DNA of 34,799 bases from Paracoccaceae bacterium. Lineage in GTDB: Bacteria; Pseudomonadota; Alphaproteobacteria; Rhodobacterales; Rhodobacteraceae. Position numbers and translations under genes: made by a program. The DNA is taken from assembly GCA_003332035.1 (NCBI GenBank), contig QOQI01000010.1, positions 1 to 34,799 on the forward strand. The letters are read 5' to 3'. Positions 1 to 7,541 of this stretch are shown here, in pieces. Position 1 is the stretch's first letter; each line of letters starts with the position of its first letter. The notes under the pieces were generated by a model. It ran no database searches. It was not told the DNA's origin and saw only the letters and a program-made list of their open reading frames with translations.

Positions 1-21
1 GATGATGAGGAAGAGACTTAA
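1..21 (+). CDS. 3' end of an upstream gene (partial), probably part of the phosphonate-type transporter operon
   Basis: Frame 1 reads six codons (DDEEET) and then TAA at 19-21, two bases before the phnE start codon at 24. The tight spacing and same strand suggest the last codons of the preceding operon gene, most often phnD or phnC in such operons. The tail is too short and acidic to identify. The codons upstream are outside the window, so this is an inference from position. Confidence 0.4.
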   Translation, partial: DDEEET

Positions 22-23
22 AC

Positions 24-839
24 ATGGCGAACTCTTCAGAAACAGATAGTTACCCTTCCAGTTGGAAAAAAGCCCCATTTATAGAAAATAGCTTTGTAAG
101 ATGGTTATTAATTGTGGGTGGAGCAATCTATCTTGCCGCAGCTCTTGGGACAATGAATATTGATTTGGAGAGAGTAAAAGAAGGGCTACCCAGGGCGCAA
201 AGGTTTTTGGATTCATTTTTTCCTCCAAATTTTTCAGACAACCGCGGGGTACTTTGGGAAGGAATTGCTGAGAGTATATGGATGGCTATAATCTCCACAG
301 TCGCAGGAATTGCCTTGTCTATTCCAGTTGGTCTCGGAGCTGCCCGTAACTTAGCGCCGGCCTGGGTATATTTATTTTGTAGAGGCATAATAGCCGCCTC
401 AAGAACCTTTCCTGAAATAATACTCGCAATATTTGCAGTAAAATTATTTGGTTTTGGACCATTTGCTGGCTTTATTGCCTTGTCACTTGGGACAATCGGT
501 TTTTATGCAAAATTACTTGCTGAAGACATTGAAAACACAAGTCCGTCACAAGCTGAAGCTGTCAAAGCAACAGGAGCAAATTGGTTTCAATGGGTCAATT
601 ATTCTATCCAGCCTCAGGTTATGCCTAGAATGATAGGTTTATCGATCTATCGTTTAGATATTAATTTTAGAGAGTCCGCTGTTGTAGGCATTGTCGGCGG
701 CGGTGGGATAGGTGCAACTCTCAATACATCTTTTTCTAGATATGAATTCGACACAGCAGCAGCAATACTTATAATAATAATCTTAATTGTGATGTGTATG
801 GAATATACATCCAGCTTTTTCAGAAAGTGGGTGCAGTAA
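24..839 (+). CDS. phnE: Phosphonate/phosphate-ester ABC transporter permease PhnE (first copy)
   Basis: Inner-membrane permease of a PhnCDE-type ABC importer, 271 aa. A cytoplasmic N-terminus is followed by hydrophobic segments near residues 27-45, 83-108, 114-165 and 246-263. The EAA-type loop that contacts the ATPase lies at about 178-200 (EAVKATGAN), and the family signature RESAVVGIVGGGGIG is at 216-230. Length and layout fit PhnE. The start ATG lies just after the previous stop codon, and an AGGAAGAG stretch at 8-15 can serve as ribosome binding site. It is followed by a second permease with a TAATG overlap, so the two are co-translated and probably form a heterodimeric channel. The substrate cannot be read from the permease. 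The neighbours (HAD phosphatase, phosphodiesterase, no C-P lyase) favour phosphate esters or diesters over C-P compounds. Confidence 0.93.
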   Translation: MANSSETDSYPSSWKKAPFIENSFVRWLLIVGGAIYLAAALGTMNIDLERVKEGLPRAQRFLDSFFPPNFSDNRGVLWEGIAESIWMAIISTVAGIALSIPVGLGAARNLAPAWVYLFCRGIIAASRTFPEIILAIFAVKLFGFGPFAGFIALSLGTIGFYAKLLAEDIENTSPSQAEAVKATGANWFQWVNYSIQPQVMPRMIGLSIYRLDINFRESAVVGIVGGGGIGATLNTSFSRYEFDTAAAILIIIILIVMCMEYTSSFFRKWVQ

Positions 840-1651
840 TGCCAGCAAGTACAAGTAATGGTATTGAGACTTGGCGACTTCGCACCTCCAAAGAACAATG
901 GATAAGATGGGTTTATTGGTTAATCGGCATAGCCATTATTATGTATGCTTGGCAGATGATATCAGAAAAAACCGTCTGGTTTTTTGTGACTGACGCGCCA
1001 AGCCAAGCTGCTGATATTGCCTCACGCATGGTACCTCCAAAATGGTCATATATGGACAAGTTGTGGAAACCTGTTTGGGATACAATAAATATTGCGACAA
1101 TTGGAACGATTATAGCCATGGTTATTGCCGTACCGGTTGCATTTGCTACGGCTCGTAATACTACCCCAAACCTTGTTGTCCGGACAATTGGCCTCTTTAT
1201 TATAGTATCATCTAGATCTGTGAATTCATTAATATGGGCTCTGATATTGGTTTTTATCTTAGGACCAGGCGTTTTAGCCGGGACAATAGCTATAGGACTA
1301 CGGTCAGTAGGATTCTGTGCAAAGTTAATTTACGAGTCGATTGAAGAAATAGATCATACTCAAGTGGAGGCTATCGAAGCAACCGGTGCTAGCGGCCCAC
1401 AAAAAATGATATATGGGATATTGCCTCAGGTTCTCCCTACAATCGCTGGAGTTGGTATCTACCGTTGGGATATAAATATTCGTGAATCCACAATTTTAGG
1501 ATTAGTTGGTGCAGGTGGTATTGGATTACAGTTAAATGGCTCATTAAATACACTTGCCTGGACCCAAGTATCTTTAATCTTGCTTGTTATTTTGGTCACT
1601 GTTTTCATCTCAGAATGGGTTTCTGCTAAAGTTCGTGGCGCTATAATTTAA
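839..1651 (+). CDS. phnE: Phosphonate/phosphate-ester ABC transporter permease PhnE (second copy)
   Basis: Second PhnE-like inner-membrane permease, 270 aa. I place the start at the ATG at 839, which shares bases with the first permease's TAA (TAATG), the usual arrangement for coupled subunits. An in-frame ATG at 794 lies inside the upstream gene and would add a poor 15-residue extension. Hydrophobic segments lie near 24-40, 84-106, 113-160 and 243-262. The EAA-like loop is at 177-200 (EAIEATGASGPQK), and the signature RESTILGLVGAGGIG is at 215-229. It is a diverged paralogue of the first copy, as in operons that carry phnE1-phnE2. About 70 bases separate it from the HAD gene, so the same transcript probably continues. 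Confidence 0.93.
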   Translation: MPASTSNGIETWRLRTSKEQWIRWVYWLIGIAIIMYAWQMISEKTVWFFVTDAPSQAADIASRMVPPKWSYMDKLWKPVWDTINIATIGTIIAMVIAVPVAFATARNTTPNLVVRTIGLFIIVSSRSVNSLIWALILVFILGPGVLAGTIAIGLRSVGFCAKLIYESIEEIDHTQVEAIEATGASGPQKMIYGILPQVLPTIAGVGIYRWDINIRESTILGLVGAGGIGLQLNGSLNTLAWTQVSLILLVILVTVFISEWVSAKVRGAII

Positions 1652-1723
1652 AGATCAGTACCGATATAAATAGTAGCTCGTTTTTTGGTTTTAATATTTT
1701 TGTAATTGTTAGTAGAGCTCAAA

Positions 1724-2554
1724 ATGAAGCATACAACTTTGGAAGATTTAGCTTCCCAATTTGATGCATTTTTTGTTGATCAGTTTGGCGTACTTATGGA
1801 CGCTTCCGGCCCTTATCCATTTGCAATACATGCAATTAAAAAGCTTTCTGAATATAATAAACCTATAGTTTTGCTTTCGAATTCAGGGAAAAGAGCCAAA
1901 AAAAATTGCGAACGGCTTAAAAGACTTGGTTTTGAATTAAAATTGTTTAGTGCAGTTATTACTTCTGGAGAGGTCGCATACTGGACAATAAAAAATAAAT
2001 TCGAAGATAGTGGCTATATAAAACCAAAAATACATTTAATTTCAAGAGACGCAGACACATCACCAATTAATGGTCTCTCTTGTGAAGCAACCAAAAATAT
2101 GGATGAAACTGATTATTTAATAATTGCAGGTTCTGAATCTGATCGGAGGCCTCTTAACTATTATAGAACTCTACTGGAACCACTGGCCACCAGAAGAGTG
2201 CCCGCTTTCTGTACAAACCCAGATTTAGTTATGTTAACCCCGAAGGGAACTTCTTTTGGAGCAGGTTTAATTGCAAAAGAATATGAAAAAATGGGGGGAT
2301 CTGTGACGTGGTTTGGGAAACCTCACCCATTAATTTACAAGTTTGCTCTTAATAAAATTCCAGGAATAGATTCCAAGAAAGTACTATGTATTGGTGACAG
2401 TCTAGAGCATGATATAAGAGGAAGTTTTAATTCTAATTGCTCAAGCGCTCTGGTTAAAACTGGTATTGCAGCTGCAACGCAAACAGAAGATTTAATAAAT
2501 TCTATTAACTTTTCCGACATACCAAATTTTATTATTCCGGCTTTTTCATTTTAA
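1724..2554 (+). CDS. HAD-IIA family phosphatase (TIGR01459-like)
   Basis: Predicted cytoplasmic HAD-superfamily phosphatase, 276 aa from the ATG at 1724. A TTG at 1706 would add six residues and is less likely. Motif I is FVDQFGVLMD, with nucleophile Asp19; Phe replaces the usual second Asp, and the related DxWGV subfamily also lacks an acid there. Motif II is LLSNSGK (51-57), the conserved lysine is in FGKPHP (K199), and motif IV is GDSLEHD (224-230). These fit the HAD-IIA branch (NagD / p-nitrophenylphosphatase / phosphoglycolate phosphatase relatives) with a C2 cap near 75-190. It sits between the permease pair and a phosphodiesterase, so removing phosphate from an imported monoester is a reasonable role. 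The substrate is not predictable from sequence. Confidence 0.85.
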   Translation: MKHTTLEDLASQFDAFFVDQFGVLMDASGPYPFAIHAIKKLSEYNKPIVLLSNSGKRAKKNCERLKRLGFELKLFSAVITSGEVAYWTIKNKFEDSGYIKPKIHLISRDADTSPINGLSCEATKNMDETDYLIIAGSESDRRPLNYYRTLLEPLATRRVPAFCTNPDLVMLTPKGTSFGAGLIAKEYEKMGGSVTWFGKPHPLIYKFALNKIPGIDSKKVLCIGDSLEHDIRGSFNSNCSSALVKTGIAAATQTEDLINSINFSDIPNFIIPAFSF

Positions 2555-2617
2555 AACAAAATTTATTAAATTAATTTGTTTTGATCAATTTCCATTATTG
2601 CTAGATTAAGGAGATTG

Positions 2618-2632
2618 ATGCTAAAAAGTTAA
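2618..2632 (+). other. Tetrapeptide mini-ORF (MLKS-stop) holding the only good ribosome binding site
   Basis: AAGGAG at 2608-2613 stands five bases before an ATG at 2618. That ATG opens only four codons before TAA at 2630-2632. The phosphodiesterase ATG follows at 2636, in the same frame and three bases past the stop, with no Shine-Dalgarno of its own at normal spacing. Ribosomes loading here would have to terminate and reinitiate. It could be a coupling leader or simply a stop codon gained at an older start. Confidence 0.5.
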
Positions 2633-2635
2633 ATA

Positions 2636-3418
2636 ATGTCAGGGTTCTTACACTTATCAGACTTCCATCTTGTCGAAGATGAAACCCTCTTATCAAGAGC
2701 ATTCAATGCGAAGTACATTCTTAAAAATACAATTGATAAGATTGTAGATAAGAAAAAAGATTTTGGTAATCTTGATGGCGTAATTATTACTGGTGACATT
2801 AGTGATGATGGAAGCACTACCAGTTATTCAGACGCATATGATATTTTAAAAGAACTAAACCTACCTTTACTAGCCATCCCAGGAAATCACGACCTTCGTG
2901 AACCAATGATGAAATATTTCGCAAAAGACACAAACATTCAGAACCCGGAATTTTTTGATTGGGTTTACGAGACCAGTGATACTTTAATTATTGGCCTAGA
3001 TACATTAGTGGAAGGTCAAAATCATGGCATGCTACGGTCAGAAAGTTTAAACTTACTATTTGAAAAGCTAAGCCAGCCTACTGAAAAAAATATTATTCTA
3101 ACAATCCACCACCCTCCAATAAATACGGGCATTCCTTTCATGGATGAGATAGGGCTAAAGAACTCAGATGAACTTTCAGAGTGTCTTGATGCAGCCAAAC
3201 AACCAATCAGAATTCTCTGCGGGCATGTGCATGGAATTTATCAGGGATCATTGGGTATTCATTCAGTCGTGACAGCACCCTCGACCTGCACAAGATTTTC
3301 ATTCAACAGAAGAGTAGACGCGCCAAAAGGATTTAAATTGTTTCCCACTGGTTTTGCATATTTAGACAGTTCGAGTAATGGGTTTTGGACGCCATTAACA
3401 ACTTCAGAGCAAAAATAG
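2636..3418 (+). CDS. Class III (CpdA/GpdQ-type) metallophosphodiesterase
   Basis: Binuclear metallophosphoesterase, 260 aa. All family ligands are visible: Asp9 and His11 (LSDFHL), Asp54 (TGDISDDG), Asn84-His85-Asp86 (PGNHD), His158-His159 (IHHPP), and His197 and His199 (GHVHG). This spacing is almost the same as that reported for the glycerophosphodiesterase GpdQ, and the same family contains the 3',5'-cAMP phosphodiesterase CpdA, so both substrates are possible. There is no signal peptide, so it acts in the cytoplasm. Sitting after a PhnE pair and a HAD phosphatase, it could split imported or lipid-derived phosphodiesters. Sitting before a protein with two cyclic-nucleotide-binding-like domains, it could instead lower cAMP. 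Its start lies three bases after a four-codon mini-ORF that takes the only good Shine-Dalgarno. Confidence 0.85.
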   Translation: MSGFLHLSDFHLVEDETLLSRAFNAKYILKNTIDKIVDKKKDFGNLDGVIITGDISDDGSTTSYSDAYDILKELNLPLLAIPGNHDLREPMMKYFAKDTNIQNPEFFDWVYETSDTLIIGLDTLVEGQNHGMLRSESLNLLFEKLSQPTEKNIILTIHHPPINTGIPFMDEIGLKNSDELSECLDAAKQPIRILCGHVHGIYQGSLGIHSVVTAPSTCTRFSFNRRVDAPKGFKLFPTGFAYLDSSSNGFWTPLTTSEQK

Positions 3419-3596
3419 TTTGATTTGAAAAAACGGCTAAAATTTAAGCCCCTTGAATAAAATTTAGACAGAAAATTCCTCTAAATAGTTTTTTCTTCAC
3501 AAACAGCTCCAAAAATTTTCAACTCGATCCGATGTCAGCAAGACTAGAGTACCTAATCCAAAGGTTGGCAACGAGATTTTGAAAATTTTACAAAAT

Positions 3597-6221
3597 ATGA
3601 ATGAAAATATTTCTTCGTTTTTCGATGAAAGTAAGCGTTATTTTGATTTACAATTACAGCTGTCGGAAAAAGCTAAGGAAATAATTGATAAAAACTGCCG
3701 ATTTGAAATTTACAAGACTGGCAAAACTCTTTTTCACCAAAACCAAGTAGCAGAGAATTTATACTTCTTAGTTAATGGAAAAGCTGAATTTACACGGACA
3801 GCAGAAAATCAAAATATAACCTTTGCGGTTGTCACTGAAAGTATTGTGCCACTTGGTGTATCTGGATTGAATTCACCAGGCAGGTACATGTCAAACCTTA
3901 CAATCAAAGAAGATAGCAAGGTTTTAGTTTTTCCTCTCTCTGTTCTTTATGATCTTTTAATGATCGACCAAATTAGCGGCTCTTTTCTTATGAGCTTTAT
4001 TCTTAGCCGATCAACTGAGCTTTTATGGGGCACACGCCAATTAAAACCCACAACACCCAAGCCAGAGCAAAAGAAATTTAATGGCGTTTCATTCAATAGT
4101 GATCGAGATATCTTAAAAAGATTAATCAACAGTGCCTTCTTCGCTCAACTTGACCAAGACAGGCTACCTGATCTTTTTGAATTTAGTGAACTATTACTTT
4201 TCCCAGCCAACAAAATTATCATTAATGAAGGGGATCCTTGTGAAGATCTAATAATTTTATTTAGTGGTAGCTTAGAAGTTACCTTTTCATTTAAACTAGA
4301 GAATAAAATAATCCAAAAAACTCGAACGATTGTAACGCCAGGTGTTACCCTCTCTTGGGCAAACGGACATTCTAACTTAACAGCCCCCTACTCCCTAAAA
4401 TCAAACCGCGATACGGCAATTCTTAAGTTTTCTAGTAAAAATTTGCAATTAATGATGGAAACTGAACCCCTACTCGCTTCATTTTTATTTCAACGGCAAA
4501 TTTGGCAAATTGGTCGTTATCAACAATCAGCTAATAGCCACTTAAATTTTTCGGATAGTCCAGGATCTGAATTTCTTAAAACATTGATCACCTTTAATGG
4601 ATCAAAAATTCCCGTACAATCCTCATTACATTCTGCAGTCCACATGATTGACAACAGGTTTACAAGAAAGTTTGGTTTCGACTGCATTTATGAGGCGGCT
4701 CTCAAGGGAAACGATGCTGAAAAGACGGTAGGTTCACTGGCGCTAGATGCGCTTAAGCCAGTTGAACGGGAATATCGTTTTTTTGAGCAATTAAACAAAA
4801 TTTATACCCGCGTTACGAGTGCGAAAAAGGGTACAAATGCATCAAGTTTAAAAGAACTTATTCAATTAGATTTCGCCCGGGCATTTGATCAAGTACCTTA
4901 TGTCATAAAAGGCATAGAAAATCTGCCTAAAGAGCCCCAGACCATTTTTTTATATAATCACTTGGCGTCATGTCCAGAAAACGTTCTGGCAAATGGTCAC
5001 GCTTTTTCAATTGACAGTCATTTTGTAAGTACCAAAATTCTGTATCCAAAATATGGCGACGGAGGACAAAGAATTGTTCGGGCCAGTAGAAATACCGAGT
5101 TTTGGCGTAACGGTTACTACTCGCGGCTTGATAACATTGTAGTCCACACACCAGAGTCGGACAGACTAGAAGAAACCCAAATTGAAAAGGAAACCAGAAA
5201 AGAGAATTTATTTATAGAAGCTCAAAAAGCATTTGACGACGGGCGCCCACTCGTTATTGCTCCAGAAGGAACATCAGAAACTCCAGATAATTTAACAGAG
5301 ACATCTCCAGGGCCTTTGAAAATTGGAGCTTTTAAACTTGCTGCACGTTTGAAGCCCTCTCCCGTAATCGTCCCAATAGCTCTTGCGAACTTTGACTCTC
5401 CTGTTTCCAGAGCGAATTACGCGGCAATAATAAAACCAGGTTTCAGATTATCTGATATGGTAGAGGACACTTCCAGCAATGCTGAGATAGAAAACTTCCT
5501 AACAGGATATAGAAAAATATTCAGATCATATGTTGAGGAAGCGATAGAACTTGCTGCCGAATTAAATTTTATGCCTCTGGCAAAACGTCAAACATTATCA
5601 ACAAACGTTGGTTTGGTCAGCCCTGTAGAGGAAGAATTTGGAACTGACATCCGTGAAGTTGAAATCCAAAACCACATTAGAAAAACGAAAGAACAAGATT
5701 TCATTCTCTATGGAAGTTCGACCCTAAGGCTTTGGAAAGATGCAAAGACTGATTTAGCCGTTTCACATCTATCTAATTTAGCATTTGGCGGTGCAACTCT
5801 TGCTGCTTGCCAGGCATTTGCAGAAAAGCTTTTAACGACCCAAATAACCAACGGGAAAATTATTATCTATGCAGGGGATAATGATCTAGGTAGCGGTCTA
5901 TCTGTTCATGAAGTTGTAAGAGACTATAAAAATTTTCTTTCTACGGTAAAAGAAATTCTGCCGGAATTTGAGGTTTTTATTATCTCAATCAAACCTTGTC
6001 CATTCCGACGCCACCTTAGAAAAGAGATTGAAGAGGTCAATCTTTGTTTAAAGAAATACATTACTAATAAAGAAAATTGGAATTTTATAGATATACACTC
6101 CTCCATGCTTGAGGCTTATGGTGCGGATAAAAATACTTTTTATAGTGATGACCCGCTTCATATGAATGATGTTGGTTATGCACTTCTAAGTAAAAAAATA
6201 CGCATGGCAATAAACAATTAA
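3597..6221 (+). CDS. Four-module protein: two cNMP-binding-like domains, PlsC-like acyltransferase, SGNH hydrolase
   Basis: 874 aa from the ATG at 3597; a TTG at 3579 would add six residues, and neither start has a clear ribosome binding site. Residues about 25-145 and 180-310 are Crp-type beta-roll domains (GKTLFHQNQVAENLYFLVNG; PANKIIINEGDPCEDLIILFSG). The first keeps an Arg in the phosphate-binding-cassette region (NSPGRYMS) but lacks the usual Glu. The second is more degenerate, so ligand binding is uncertain. Residues about 430-620 resemble glycerophosphate acyltransferases, with YNHLASCPEN standing in for HX4D and a clear APEGTSE motif near 556-559. Residues about 698-874 form an SGNH hydrolase: YGSSTLRLW (Ser707/708), FGGAT, AGDNDLG (Asn762) and DDPLHMND (Asp852, His855). 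The triad is complete. There is no signal peptide or clear membrane span. The fusion suggests ligand-controlled acyl transfer or lipid deacylation. The function is inferred only. Confidence 0.8.
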   Translation: MNENISSFFDESKRYFDLQLQLSEKAKEIIDKNCRFEIYKTGKTLFHQNQVAENLYFLVNGKAEFTRTAENQNITFAVVTESIVPLGVSGLNSPGRYMSNLTIKEDSKVLVFPLSVLYDLLMIDQISGSFLMSFILSRSTELLWGTRQLKPTTPKPEQKKFNGVSFNSDRDILKRLINSAFFAQLDQDRLPDLFEFSELLLFPANKIIINEGDPCEDLIILFSGSLEVTFSFKLENKIIQKTRTIVTPGVTLSWANGHSNLTAPYSLKSNRDTAILKFSSKNLQLMMETEPLLASFLFQRQIWQIGRYQQSANSHLNFSDSPGSEFLKTLITFNGSKIPVQSSLHSAVHMIDNRFTRKFGFDCIYEAALKGNDAEKTVGSLALDALKPVEREYRFFEQLNKIYTRVTSAKKGTNASSLKELIQLDFARAFDQVPYVIKGIENLPKEPQTIFLYNHLASCPENVLANGHAFSIDSHFVSTKILYPKYGDGGQRIVRASRNTEFWRNGYYSRLDNIVVHTPESDRLEETQIEKETRKENLFIEAQKAFDDGRPLVIAPEGTSETPDNLTETSPGPLKIGAFKLAARLKPSPVIVPIALANFDSPVSRANYAAIIKPGFRLSDMVEDTSSNAEIENFLTGYRKIFRSYVEEAIELAAELNFMPLAKRQTLSTNVGLVSPVEEEFGTDIREVEIQNHIRKTKEQDFILYGSSTLRLWKDAKTDLAVSHLSNLAFGGATLAACQAFAEKLLTTQITNGKIIIYAGDNDLGSGLSVHEVVRDYKNFLSTVKEILPEFEVFIISIKPCPFRRHLRKEIEEVNLCLKKYITNKENWNFIDIHSSMLEAYGADKNTFYSDDPLHMNDVGYALLSKKIRMAINN

Positions 6222-6304
6222 GCACCAAATTATAGGACGTATTAATTTTAGAGAAAATTATATGTCACCTTTCAAATTAAAAATTTATCTTCAAAAAATA
6301 AGTG

Positions 6305-6351
6305 ACTATCTTTAGCCCCTTTACAAAGATAGTTGGTTCATCAACTATTTT
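6305..6351 (+). promoter_or_regulatory. Two mutually exclusive hairpins in the anmK leader (attenuator-like)
   Basis: ACTATCTTT at 6305-6313 pairs with AAAGATAGT at 6325-6333 (9 bp, 11-base loop). The 3' arm overlaps a second stem: bases 6326-6335 pair with 6342-6351 (CAACTATTTT) around a 6-base loop, giving about ten pairs including one G-T. The second stem ends in a short T run, like a weak terminator, so the first could act as antiterminator. It lies 60 bases before anmK. Only the pairing is seen; function is inferred. Confidence 0.3.
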
Positions 6352-6411
6352 AGAAAGTGAATGAATAAAAATTACATATAGTATTTACGACTAAGGATAC
6401 CCAAAATTAAT

Positions 6412-7533
6412 ATGAAAATGCCCTGGCATATTGGCCTTATGACTGGAACAGTTTTAGATGGAAACATCGACGTTGCATTTTTGCGTACTGATGGGGAAAT
6501 TATAGAAGAATTTGGGTACTATGATTTGATACCATACGATGAGGAACTAAAAAATCTACTCATTAGAACTCTCGACGAAGCGCAAGTTTGGAATTTTAAT
6601 GGTCCTGAACCAGAAATCTTTTCTAAAACAGAAGCTGCGCTAACAAATTCTCAAACAATGGCTGTTCAGAAGTGCATTAAGCTTTCAGGAATAGATGAAA
6701 ATGAAATTGGCACGGTTGGATTTCATGGACAAACTGTCATCCACAGAGCTCCAAATAATTTATCAAAAGGTAAAACACGGCAACTAGGTGATGGCCAAAC
6801 AATGGCAAATAAGCTTGGTATCCCAGTTGTTTATGACTTTCGAACCAAAGATATGAAGGAAGGCGGACAAGGCGCCCCACTTTGTCCAATTTATCATGCA
6901 GCGCTATTAAAAAAAATTGGAGCGACTTCAACAACAGCAATGCTGAATTTAGGCGGATTGGGAAATTTAAGTTGTTACTCTAAAAAATATGGTCTCATTG
7001 CCTTGGACACTGGTCCAGCCAACGCACCGATAAATGATTGGATAAAGTCCTTTAAAATTGGTCAAATGGATATCGGTGGCAAAATAGCAGCAAGAGGACA
7101 AGTAGACGAGAGCAAGCTAATCGAAATATTAAAAGACCCTTATTTTGAAGTGTCTTTCCCAAAGTCTTTAGATCGCTTTGATTTTTCTTACAAAATTGCC
7201 AAAGGCATGTCACTTGAAGATGGTGCCGCAACTTTAACAGCATTAGTAGGAGCATCAGTTGGGAAAGCTCTTGATCTTTTACCCATACGCCCGACGCAAT
7301 TGATAGTTTCAGGCGGTGGACGAAAAAACCATACAATGATGCAAGAAATTTCATCCCGGGCCAACATAAAAGTTCAAACTGCAGACAAATATAATTGGCG
7401 CGGTGATGCTATAGAAGCAGAATGTTTTGCCTTTCTTGCGGCAAGAACTCTATCAAATCTTCCAATTTCATATCCCAAAACTACGGGTGTTTTGAAACCC
7501 ATGGTAGGAGGTATAATAGCACATCCAGCATAA
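6412..7533 (+). CDS. anmK: Anhydro-N-acetylmuramic acid kinase AnmK
   Basis: Cytoplasmic sugar kinase of peptidoglycan recycling, 373 aa, the usual length. It opens the 1,6-anhydro ring of anhydro-MurNAc and phosphorylates it to MurNAc-6-phosphate. The ASKHA-fold N-terminal phosphate loop is GLMTGTVLDGNIDVAF (residues 8-23). Further family blocks are GFHGQTVIH, QLGDGQTMA, the catalytic YDFRTKDMKEGGQGAPL, MLNLGGLGNLS, DTGPANAPIND and the adenosine-motif SGGGRKN. The start ATG at 6412 has AAGGA about 14 bases upstream, so a start at the ATG at 6418 is also possible. It converges on nagA with eight bases between stop codons. With nagA and murQ alongside, it completes the MurNAc branch of cell wall recycling. 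Confidence 0.95.
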   Translation: MKMPWHIGLMTGTVLDGNIDVAFLRTDGEIIEEFGYYDLIPYDEELKNLLIRTLDEAQVWNFNGPEPEIFSKTEAALTNSQTMAVQKCIKLSGIDENEIGTVGFHGQTVIHRAPNNLSKGKTRQLGDGQTMANKLGIPVVYDFRTKDMKEGGQGAPLCPIYHAALLKKIGATSTTAMLNLGGLGNLSCYSKKYGLIALDTGPANAPINDWIKSFKIGQMDIGGKIAARGQVDESKLIEILKDPYFEVSFPKSLDRFDFSYKIAKGMSLEDGAATLTALVGASVGKALDLLPIRPTQLIVSGGGRKNHTMMQEISSRANIKVQTADKYNWRGDAIEAECFAFLAARTLSNLPISYPKTTGVLKPMVGGIIAHPA

Positions 7534-7541
7534 AATTTTAT

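Noticed and set aside
2553..2582. AAAACAAA/TTTGTTTT hairpin after the HAD phosphatase gene as terminator
   Set aside because: The stem is eight almost pure A/T pairs and the T run is part of the stem itself, so this is not convincing in AT-rich DNA.
3435..3450. GGCT/AGCC hairpin with a T run on the minus strand
   Set aside because: Only four solid pairs, and no minus-strand gene ends there.
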